IMG/VR virus record: IMGVR_UViG_3300037882_000106
Span: 1-32,573 of that record
Reading direction: 5' to 3' (one strand)
DNA from: a virus
DNA: 32,573 nt
Part shown: positions 5,914 to 13,430 of the stretch, piece by piece
Position numbering within the stretch: position 1 is the first letter of the stretch
Layout of the letters: each line of letters begins with the position of its first letter
Notes under the pieces: generated by a model
What the model was told of the DNA's origin: nothing
The model's input: only the letters and a program-made list of their open reading frames with translations
Databases searched by the model: none
Translations under genes and position numbers: made by a program

Positions 5914-6113
5914 GCGGTTTCCTCCAATCGGTTCTTGCGCATGATTGCGCGGTGTTCTAGTACACGTAGGGTCATCTGCATCATTGCATAGACTATAGCC
6001 AAAGTAGTAACGATTGCTGCGCCGTACTCGCTGATGAAGCTCAAGTACAACGCACCGCCAGTTAGCGGAACGTTACGTGCAAGCTCCGTCGTAACCGAGG
6101 GTGCGTCGTTCAT
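5910..6113 (-). CDS. Class II-type holin (T7 gp17.5-like)
   Basis: Small inner-membrane protein that times lysis by permeabilising or depolarising the membrane. It is 67 aa, the same length as T7 gp17.5, and sits in the same place between tail fibre and small terminase. One clear hydrophobic segment (EYGAAIVTTLAIVYAMMQMT, about residues 29-48) is followed by a basic, charged tail (LEHRAIMRKNRLEE), and the N-terminal part has a second weak hydrophobic stretch (LTGGALYLSFIS). T7 gp17.5 has the same layout. Depolarisation by it would release the SAR endolysin encoded about 2.7 kb downstream. The ribosome-binding site AAGGATG overlaps the preceding stop region. Confidence 0.75.
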   Translation of the reverse strand: MNDAPSVTTELARNVPLTGGALYLSFISEYGAAIVTTLAIVYAMMQMTLRVLEHRAIMRKNRLEETA

Positions 6114-6122
6114 TGATCATCC

Positions 6123-7763
6123 TTATGGAAGTGTGTATACGCGGAAGGCGGTAGTCGCGAGATAGCCCGCCCTATGCAGGCGAACGTAGCGCGCGGTTAC
6201 ATCGATAAGCAAACCATGCTCAGTCGGTGCGAGGTCGTTGAATTGGCCGACGACGTTTTGCGGCGTTGACCAAGTAACGGCGTCTGAGGAGGTAGTAAGG
6301 TCAGACGGGATGAGATAAGCGCCAACTGCACCCCATCCGGGGAGTGTACCACCGGAGAGAACAACACGCTTGATCTGCTTGACGCTACCAAGATCGACCT
6401 GAATCCACTCAGACGGACCATTGTTGGTGGCTGCGCCAGTCGCAATGTTGTTTGGAACCTCACCGAGATTGGCAAACGTACCGGTGAGGCCGCCGAACGC
6501 GGAAGACTGCGTGACGGTAAACGTAGAGCTGACCAGACCGCCGAGGTAACCCCAGAGACGGAAGGTGGACGTACGGAGAGCAGTACCATCCACGCGGGAG
6601 ACACGCCAGTAGCGCGCAGTCGCCGGAGCAAAGTGGATGTCGAAGTCGGCAACCGGGAGATCGTTCGCAGCCGTGTACTGGTAGCAGTCGGTAACCTGCG
6701 TCCAGCCCGTAGTACCATTCGCACTCCATTCGATGCGCCCGCCGCGAGCCATCCAACCGCCCACGCTGAGTCCCTCGATTGTGCCTGTACCCAAGGTAAC
6801 GGTACACACCTCCTTGGCTGATCCAAGATCGACTTGAATCCAGACACTCGCACCGCCGTTCGTGATAGTGCCGGTAGCGGGCGTCACGTTGGTGTCTCTC
6901 GCCGTGGCGAGTGTAAGCGCAGATACCCCCACCCCGTTGAACGAATGCTGGGAGATGGCTACAGGCAAGTACTCAACATACGTACCAGCAGCAATCGTTT
7001 CAGGAATGACCCCGCTCCAGTCCGCTGTACGTCCCGCGCTGTCGGTAACCCGGAATGAAAGCGGAATATCATCTACGCTCCCAGTTCCGACAGCCGTTGT
7101 GTAGTCGCACGTTACTGCGTCAACCCACAACGGGTCTTTGCCACGGAACCGCTCACCCCGAATGAATAGGGCGAACGCTGTGGTTCCGGCGGGAAGTGCC
7201 GCAGTGATAGAGGAAAGCTGCCAGTTAGGATTAGAGCTGACAACGAAGTTACCAACGAAGTCAACCGTCCCAGTGGGAGTAAACGCACGCACGCCTATAG
7301 CAGCACGTACTGCGTTGGCCGAGCTGGCACCCTGTGCAACGCGGCACGTCGCGGTCACCACAGTGGTACCGTCGATCTCCACTGTGTTGTTTACAAAGTC
7401 CGCGCGGCCTGCGCCAAGAAACTTAGCAGACTGTCCCCCTGCATACGATGTGGAGTTGTCGATTGTCCATTGAGGACCAACCCAACCACCCGCGTTCTCA
7501 AACGACAGGTTTTGATTCGGTGTAGCCCCAGCGGCAGCGGCGGGCCACTTAACGACAACCTCATCATTGAAGTTGTCGTAGTAGAGTTGATGGCCGGAAG
7601 GCAGTGTACCACTCGTCTTTACTGCTGACGCCTTGCCAATCGCACCAGTAACGTCGAATCTATATTCGTATGCCACATCAGGCAGGTACGAGTCAGGATC
7701 ACCAGTAATCAACAGAGGGGCAGGCGGTGCAGGATAGACAAGCGGCTTGAGAACTAGCTGCAT
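6123..7763 (-). CDS. Adhesin with two discoidin-like (F5/8 type C) domains
   Basis: Probable receptor-binding tail protein that binds surface carbohydrate. The 546-aa product starts with a putative Ig-like or cadherin-type segment (residues 25-75). A jelly-roll region resembling a carbohydrate-binding module follows (about 85-220, with LSFENAGGW early in it), then another short beta module (PLSFRVTDSAGRT, 234-246). Two F5/8 type C-like domains end the protein: residues about 270-408 and 415-546. Both contain the diagnostic strand WIQVDLGS (positions 308 and 453), preceded by a Gly-rich turn, and end with a YWRVSR / YVRLHR strand. No enzymatic depolymerase motif is visible. The gene abuts the tail fibre gene with three bases between them and shares its transcript. 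Confidence 0.8.
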   Translation of the reverse strand: MQLVLKPLVYPAPPAPLLITGDPDSYLPDVAYEYRFDVTGAIGKASAVKTSGTLPSGHQLYYDNFNDEVVVKWPAAAAGATPNQNLSFENAGGWVGPQWTIDNSTSYAGGQSAKFLGAGRADFVNNTVEIDGTTVVTATCRVAQGASSANAVRAAIGVRAFTPTGTVDFVGNFVVSSNPNWQLSSITAALPAGTTAFALFIRGERFRGKDPLWVDAVTCDYTTAVGTGSVDDIPLSFRVTDSAGRTADWSGVIPETIAAGTYVEYLPVAISQHSFNGVGVSALTLATARDTNVTPATGTITNGGASVWIQVDLGSAKEVCTVTLGTGTIEGLSVGGWMARGGRIEWSANGTTGWTQVTDCYQYTAANDLPVADFDIHFAPATARYWRVSRVDGTALRTSTFRLWGYLGGLVSSTFTVTQSSAFGGLTGTFANLGEVPNNIATGAATNNGPSEWIQVDLGSVKQIKRVVLSGGTLPGWGAVGAYLIPSDLTTSSDAVTWSTPQNVVGQFNDLAPTEHGLLIDVTARYVRLHRAGYLATTAFRVYTLP

Positions 7764-7766
7764 GTA

Positions 7767-8891
7767 TTACTCCAATGCGAGATCGCCACCAATAACCCAC
7801 TCGTTTGTGGCTTGGTTGACGCAGAATGCGGAGATGGTCGAGTTCAGCGCGCGCGTTGCGGCGATGTAACCCTCGGGAACCAGCAGCGTGACTTCCCCAG
7901 TTTCAGGAGCCAGAGTCACTTGTCCGGTATCACGTTGCATGACGTAGAACTTGTCGCCAGTACGCATGCTGTCAGTACCGGGAACAGGAGGAATCTCTTT
8001 GATCTCGTGACTAACAGGCGTGTCGCTTGTCGTACAGATCATGCCGCGAGCGTACTCACCGTCGATGATTTGTGCGGTAGTAACGAAGAACACCGGATCG
8101 CGCAAGTCAGTAACCGGGGGCTCGCCAATGTAGGGCCGAGCAAATCCACGCAGCACTGTAAAGACTTGGGTACCCTCAGTGACGCCCTCTGCTAGCACTA
8201 GCACGCGCTCAGAAGTAACTGGGTCTACGATAACCTCGTAGTCGATGTCAGGGACAAGGCCGTTGCCGTTGGCATACGTGTCGTAGAAGCCGGCATTCGT
8301 CAGGTCCGCACCCGGAAGTGGGAACTCAGTCTGATCCGCCTCTGCTGCGAATACCCATACTCGTGGAAGAACAGAGACAACACCGCTAGCAGCCAGGATT
8401 TCGAGCGTTGCTTCGTACACCTGATTGATGATCACGTTAAGGTCAATGATCTCTTGGACCTGCTCGTTAACTCCTATCTGCGCGGCGTTCAGGCCATCCA
8501 TGATCTCAGCGATCCCGAACACGGCCTGCTGATTTGCGAGGTCAAGGTTCTTCTCGGTCATGATAGAGCCGTTCGTGTAGTTCACGATAGGCGCAGACTT
8601 GTCAGTGCTGCGGAAAATCACAACACGACGACCCTCCGCAACTGCCGGGATGATCTGTACGGTAGCGGATTTCCACTCGGTATCAGGATCAGTCTCTTCG
8701 GTCAGGAACGTAAGGGTATGAACTTGTCGGTCGGTAGTTAGGCCAGTAGCCTCATCCACCAACACGGAAAATGCAACAACGTCGGACTGACGGATGTAGC
8801 CGCCGTCGAAGTTGATTTCGTACTGTGTACGCACGCCATCCGCTTCCCACGTCTGCGTGGCGTAGCGGTAGTTCGGATCGTTGACCGCCAT
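7767..8891 (-). CDS. Tail fibre protein, T7 gp17 N-terminal type
   Basis: Tail fibre that attaches to the tail and contacts the host. It is 374 aa from ATG 8891. The N-terminus (NYRYATQTWEADGVRTQYEI then NFDGGYIRQSDVVAF) matches the pattern of T7-type fibre N-terminal domains, which bind the tail tube. A helical region follows (about residues 125-170, DLANQQAVFGIAEIMDGLNA), probably a trimeric coiled coil. The C-terminal part is beta-rich without a recognised enzyme. It is much shorter than T7 gp17 (553 aa), so it may serve as an anchor for the next gene's adhesin. The start follows TAGGAGAGG and lies just after a phage promoter-like repeat; an in-frame extension to 8936 would run through that element and is rejected. 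Confidence 0.85.
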   Translation of the reverse strand: MAVNDPNYRYATQTWEADGVRTQYEINFDGGYIRQSDVVAFSVLVDEATGLTTDRQVHTLTFLTEETDPDTEWKSATVQIIPAVAEGRRVVIFRSTDKSAPIVNYTNGSIMTEKNLDLANQQAVFGIAEIMDGLNAAQIGVNEQVQEIIDLNVIINQVYEATLEILAASGVVSVLPRVWVFAAEADQTEFPLPGADLTNAGFYDTYANGNGLVPDIDYEVIVDPVTSERVLVLAEGVTEGTQVFTVLRGFARPYIGEPPVTDLRDPVFFVTTAQIIDGEYARGMICTTSDTPVSHEIKEIPPVPGTDSMRTGDKFYVMQRDTGQVTLAPETGEVTLLVPEGYIAATRALNSTISAFCVNQATNEWVIGGDLALE

Positions 8892-8906
8892 GCAGCCTCT
8901 CCTAAT

Positions 8907-8928
8907 CTGTGTATGTAGGGTGACGAAA
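8907..8928 (-). promoter_or_regulatory. Phage promoter-like repeat, copy 2
   Basis: The minus strand has TTTCGTCACCCTACATACAC plus AG, identical over its core to the copies at 1796-1820 and 24197-24221. It ends 15 bases before the ATG of the tail fibre gene, leaving room only for the ribosome-binding site. It probably starts a transcript for the fibre, adhesin, holin, terminase and lysis genes. Confidence 0.65.
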
Positions 8929-8929
8929 T

Positions 8930-8949
8930 AGGCCACGTCCTTGTGGCCT
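8930..8949 (-). terminator. Hairpin after the internal virion protein gene
   Basis: AGGCCAC and GTGGCCT form a perfect 7-bp stem with a 6-base loop, five bases after the stop codon at 8955. On the transcribed strand ATTTCG follows, a short T-stretch that already belongs to the promoter-like repeat. It may be a weak terminator or a processing site that separates upstream transcripts from those started at the repeat. Confidence 0.5.
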
Positions 8950-8954
8950 TACGC

Positions 8955-11900
8955 TTATTCGTCCAGTTGATTTATAGCAGCCTGCAAGTAGGGCAGGTTA
9001 GAACCGGGCAGTAGCTTTACCATGCGGTGAGGATCGCGCGTCTGTGCAGCCTTCCACACGTCATTAACTGCACCAGCAGCGGGCACGATCTGCCCACCAA
9101 CGAATGGTGTGGTATTGCCAGACCGGCCGCCAGTAAGCTGCCCACCAGTCATGCTTGACGTGATATCAAGCAAGTCAGGCAACAGCCCAGCCGACGCCAC
9201 GTAGTTCATGGTAGACCGACCAAACGCCAGCGGGGACAACTCCTTGTCCAAGAACTCCTCACGATCAGGACGCCCAGCAGCACGTAGCTGCACACGAGCC
9301 ATGTGGATCGGCGCGGCCACAGACATAGCACCCAGCAGATAGCCCAGCGCGCGTGCCGTACCGTGCGTGTACGACTGGCGTCGCCACTGCTTCTGCGTAG
9401 CCGTGATGCTGTAACTGCGGAACTGTGTCATCAGCTTGAGCCAACCATCGTGCGCCCACTTACCTGTCTCACCAATGTAGGTGTCTTGGATGATCTGACT
9501 CGCACCACGATTGACAGCCACCATGTACGCATGAGCCGCCGCGTTATCGGAGAGCTTGGTAATGTCGAACGACAGTACCTCACCGCCCGGCCCGAACTTG
9601 GCCACCTTGTTGATGTCCTTGCGCATAGCATCACGAACAGCCGCAGTAATACCCATGTCGTCCAGCGCCACGTCTTCCTTGCCGTCGCGGATGTAGCGCA
9701 GAGACTTCTGCACGATCTGCTCAGACATGCCGCGAATCTGCACCGCCGTGATTGCACGGTGACCAGACAGCACACGATTACCATGAGCGCCAGCACGTAT
9801 GGCCTTGTCAAACACAGTCAGCGCCTCGGTGCCGTAGACCTCGAAGCCTTCGTTCACATCGTACATACCTTGCATGCGGTAGCCGTCCATGCCGAAGTCA
9901 CCACCGTACAATTCCATCGAACCCAGTAGCGTATTGCTTGCAGGCTTGCCCTGCTTCATTGCACGAACCTCACCCATCAAACGCGGGAGTGCAGCAAGCG
10001 CCTTGAAGCTACGCATCACGCCCAATCCAGCAACGCCGTTTGCATACTCATTGAACTGGTTGAAGCCCATACCACCCAGCCGCAACGCACTGGTGAACGA
10101 GCGGGCGTTGTCTGCCCACTTGCCCAGTTGATCACCGAATGGACGACCAAGGAACTCAGCAGCGACCTGATCAAACGCTTCCAACTCTTTCGAGCTAGCA
10201 CGCATTCCATCAGGACCAACCGTCATCGCCATGCGCAGTTCTTTCAGACCCTGCTCACCCATGATGCCGTACTTAGCCAGCGACACTTCGCCAGACACAC
10301 GACGCGCGTAGCTGCGGAACAGCTCGATGTTGTTCGTGTTCACCATGTCGAGCAGCTGCATGCTACCACCCGCACCATCTTCGTACAACGTGGTGAGGTC
10401 AGCGTCAATACGGCCCTTGGTGTGGGACGCACCACCACGAGAGAATCGACCCATTACTTTGGCGATCTGCTCTTCGTTCATCGATAGTGCGCGCAGTGAA
10501 TCACGCACGATGTCCGCTGCGTCGTCACTGTGCAAATTAGCGGGAACGTCGTACGCGCCCTTGGCTTTGGTGTTGATTCGTTCGATGTACTTGATGGCGA
10601 ACTGATCCGAGAACTCCTTGTCGAACCCTGCGGTCGCTTGGAACTCGGACGACAACGCTTTGGTCATAGCCTTACGCTGTGCATCATTGAGTTGTGCCAC
10701 CACACCCGGAGCAAAACGCCGAGGCTGATAGCCCGCCTTGTTGTAGTCGATGCGCGCACTGCCAATGGTACCGATGTAATCTTGGTCCATACCCATACGG
10801 CGATAACCCGCGTCGAGATGGTCAGCGGCGAGTTTGATCTCTGGATCAATTTCCTGTCCAGCCTTGTCGTTCCAACGACGGTCCCGCTCTGCATACACTT
10901 CCTTGTCAAAGCGACGACGCAGCGTAGTGTCGTGAAAATCCCGTAGCGTAGAGCCACCCTGCCGATTGCGCCACACCGTGTAGGCGTTATCGTAATCACG
11001 TAGAGTGTTGCCGAGGTAGACCCGCTCACGCATTGCTTTTGTCATTGCTGCCGTAACCTTGCGGCCTGCGGCACCTTCGGGATTCTCCAACGCAACGACA
11101 GCAAACGCACGCATCACAGGATTATCGGATAGCAGCATACGAGTAGAAGTAGCCTCCCAACCAACCTTGGACAAAAGCGGCTTGAGGCGCGTCACGTCTA
11201 CAGGGTTCTCACCCAGCACACGCTCAGCACGAGCAAACATTTCACCGACGATCTTGCGTTCCGCATCGTCAGCGATAGACACGTCCAAACCGTAGCGAGC
11301 GTACGCGGCCTTGCGCTTCTTTCGAGTGTTGAGTATTGAACCCGGCAGTGAGTCAATCTTAGGCAGCTCAGCACTTGCAACAGTACGCGGCTTGACCTCG
11401 ACTTTGTCCATGTCCATGTTCTCACGCAACGCTTGCCCTTCCGTGGTACGATTAGATACACGGCCTTCACCGAATACGCCAGTCTTTGCGTCACCAAGAT
11501 CAGCACCATACTGCTCGTTGGCAATCTTATACATCGCTGTTGCAATACCCTGCCGCTGATACTCAGGAGACACCCGAACACCAAGCGAGGTTGCAGACTC
11601 AGAACCTGCTTCGTTGAAGATCAAGTTGCCAACTGGACGACCGAGTGAATCAACCGCAGCCTCTCCCGTAGTGGGGTCAACTACAATCACACGCTTCACC
11701 TTTGTTCCGGCGAGGTCTTCATCTAGCACTTTGAACGTTATCTCGTCACCACTCTTGGCCGTATACAGAAACTCGTTGGGTACGATCTTCTGCTGCGGAA
11801 GTGGCGGAGTAGCAGTCGCGTCGGGTCGTGGGAACAGGCGCATGGAATCATCCACGTCACCCAGCACTACGTCCATGATGCGCTGTTCCTGCTCGGCGTT

Positions 11901-13421
11901 GATCCGAGTTGCAATCGTTGCGATCTCTTCAGGAGTTGCAGTCGGACCAGCTTCAGCCGACGCTGCCTGATAGAGCTGCGCGTTCATCTGCGCTGCACTC
12001 TGGTCAAGTCGATCCGCCATGTCCGCAAACTCTCGCTGCGCCTGTGTACGTGCAGCACCCCGCCACTCCAATCCACCGAGTCCGGAACCAATGAGCATAC
12101 CGAAACCTGCACTCGCTGCGTAGTCGTAGGACGACTGGTGCATACCAGCTGCATCCAGTGCGGCAGTCGTGAGTACGTTACCCACTGCGCCCTCTGAGCC
12201 GGCCAACGCGAAGCCGCGTGCTGTATTTCCTGCATTGAACGCAGCACGAGAACCAGCGCCTGCGATCTGGAAGACTTTGCCCACTCCGAAACCAGCAACC
12301 CAGCCCACTGGATCAGCAACGCCAGCTGCAAGAGTGTAGCCGACCACGGCCCCTGTGGAACTTCCAGTAGTAAGAACTCGATTACTCTCACGTTCCTGAT
12401 TCTGTCTAGCCTTGATAAGTCCGACTTCCCCTGCACTGCGCGCCTCACGCAGCTCGTCAATCTCATCTTCGCTCCTATCTTGTTCGACCTCTTCAATGTT
12501 GTCGAGGTAATTCCAGTTTGCATCTGGACGTGACGTAGGACCAGCACTCTTTTCCAAGAAGTGCATGAGGCCCGCAGTCAACGTGTTGTTGTCAAACGCA
12601 GCACCGAACTTGTCACCAAATGTAATTGCATCAGCGTCAGCCTGTTCGGCTTCAGCAGTGGTGGCTTGATCAAGGATCGCTTCCCACCCGCTGTCTCCAT
12701 CACCCGTACCAACAGGCACCGTACCAAGCTGCTCAATCGCCGCGTTGGTAACTGCCGTGACGTTTGGCCGCACAGCATCTCGTGCTTCGAGTGCAGCAGC
12801 ACTACCGTCAGTACCAGCCACAGCTGCGACGGTAGCTGCCTCTACGCCAGTCTGCGCGATGATGCCCTTCTCTACGTCAGACAAGAACTCCTTATTCGTG
12901 GCACCACTCGCGTCTTTATTTGTAACGGACATTAAGTCGTACGCACTTGTGTTCCAAGCTGCGTCAGCATCCGGCCGTTCAAAACCAGTCGGACGAACGT
13001 CGTATTCGCTAGTGGACATCGCCGTATCAGCATCCGTGCCAAGCACTTTACTTGCGTACGCGCGCGTCTCTTCGTTGTTCCAGCGGGAACGGTCAGGACC
13101 AGCGTTATACATACGCAGTGCGTCGGGCACGTTGCCCTTCGTTGCTTGCAGATTCTCACGCAAGGTGAGTGCTGCCAGAGTCAACCCGTCAGTAAAGTCG
13201 TAGGGGTCCAGTTTGCGACCAACACGGCCTTCCCACGTCTTGCGTGTGACAGGCATGATTTGAAAGTGTCCCTCTGCACCCGCAGCGGAGAGCATGTTCT
13301 TGCCCTCCGCCGATTCCGTACGCCAAATACCGCGAAGTACGGTCGCCGGAACCCCAGCGAACTTAGCAGCGGCTTCAAACTGTTCCGCTTGCGTCAGGTC
13401 TTTTGATATTTCCAGCGCCAT
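8955..13421 (-). CDS. Internal virion protein with lytic transglycosylase and GNAT-like domains
   Basis: The largest protein (1488 aa), counterpart of T7 gp16 and phiKMV gp37, ejected into the cell to build the DNA-injection conduit. The N-terminus is an SLT-type lytic transglycosylase: catalytic Glu36 in WRTESAEG, GHFQIMP (51-57) and YNAGP (105-109), which opens peptidoglycan locally. Hydrophobic glycine/alanine-rich segments at about 357-395 and 434-450 could insert into the membrane. Residues about 555-665 look like a GNAT domain, with LGVRVSPEYQRQGIATAMYK (613-632) as the acetyl-CoA loop motif, an unusual insertion for this family. The long C-terminal region, ending with the aromatic, basic stretch RSYSITATQKQWRRQS, is typical of gp16-like ejection proteins. 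The start has AAGGAG five bases upstream, next to the previous stop. Confidence 0.9.
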   Translation of the reverse strand: MALEISKDLTQAEQFEAAAKFAGVPATVLRGIWRTESAEGKNMLSAAGAEGHFQIMPVTRKTWEGRVGRKLDPYDFTDGLTLAALTLRENLQATKGNVPDALRMYNAGPDRSRWNNEETRAYASKVLGTDADTAMSTSEYDVRPTGFERPDADAAWNTSAYDLMSVTNKDASGATNKEFLSDVEKGIIAQTGVEAATVAAVAGTDGSAAALEARDAVRPNVTAVTNAAIEQLGTVPVGTGDGDSGWEAILDQATTAEAEQADADAITFGDKFGAAFDNNTLTAGLMHFLEKSAGPTSRPDANWNYLDNIEEVEQDRSEDEIDELREARSAGEVGLIKARQNQERESNRVLTTGSSTGAVVGYTLAAGVADPVGWVAGFGVGKVFQIAGAGSRAAFNAGNTARGFALAGSEGAVGNVLTTAALDAAGMHQSSYDYAASAGFGMLIGSGLGGLEWRGAARTQAQREFADMADRLDQSAAQMNAQLYQAASAEAGPTATPEEIATIATRINAEQEQRIMDVVLGDVDDSMRLFPRPDATATPPLPQQKIVPNEFLYTAKSGDEITFKVLDEDLAGTKVKRVIVVDPTTGEAAVDSLGRPVGNLIFNEAGSESATSLGVRVSPEYQRQGIATAMYKIANEQYGADLGDAKTGVFGEGRVSNRTTEGQALRENMDMDKVEVKPRTVASAELPKIDSLPGSILNTRKKRKAAYARYGLDVSIADDAERKIVGEMFARAERVLGENPVDVTRLKPLLSKVGWEATSTRMLLSDNPVMRAFAVVALENPEGAAGRKVTAAMTKAMRERVYLGNTLRDYDNAYTVWRNRQGGSTLRDFHDTTLRRRFDKEVYAERDRRWNDKAGQEIDPEIKLAADHLDAGYRRMGMDQDYIGTIGSARIDYNKAGYQPRRFAPGVVAQLNDAQRKAMTKALSSEFQATAGFDKEFSDQFAIKYIERINTKAKGAYDVPANLHSDDAADIVRDSLRALSMNEEQIAKVMGRFSRGGASHTKGRIDADLTTLYEDGAGGSMQLLDMVNTNNIELFRSYARRVSGEVSLAKYGIMGEQGLKELRMAMTVGPDGMRASSKELEAFDQVAAEFLGRPFGDQLGKWADNARSFTSALRLGGMGFNQFNEYANGVAGLGVMRSFKALAALPRLMGEVRAMKQGKPASNTLLGSMELYGGDFGMDGYRMQGMYDVNEGFEVYGTEALTVFDKAIRAGAHGNRVLSGHRAITAVQIRGMSEQIVQKSLRYIRDGKEDVALDDMGITAAVRDAMRKDINKVAKFGPGGEVLSFDITKLSDNAAAHAYMVAVNRGASQIIQDTYIGETGKWAHDGWLKLMTQFRSYSITATQKQWRRQSYTHGTARALGYLLGAMSVAAPIHMARVQLRAAGRPDREEFLDKELSPLAFGRSTMNYVASAGLLPDLLDITSSMTGGQLTGGRSGNTTPFVGGQIVPAAGAVNDVWKAAQTRDPHRMVKLLPGSNLPYLQAAINQLDE

Positions 13422-13430
13422 TGTGGCTCC

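Noticed and set aside
6197-6853. 218-codon minus-strand frame inside the adhesin gene
   Set aside because: Out of frame with the adhesin; Arg/Ser/Leu-rich composition marks it as a shadow, while the adhesin frame has clear domains.
9303-9929. 208-codon open frame on the plus strand
   Set aside because: Antisense to the 1488-aa internal virion protein; no domain and no promoter on the plus strand.
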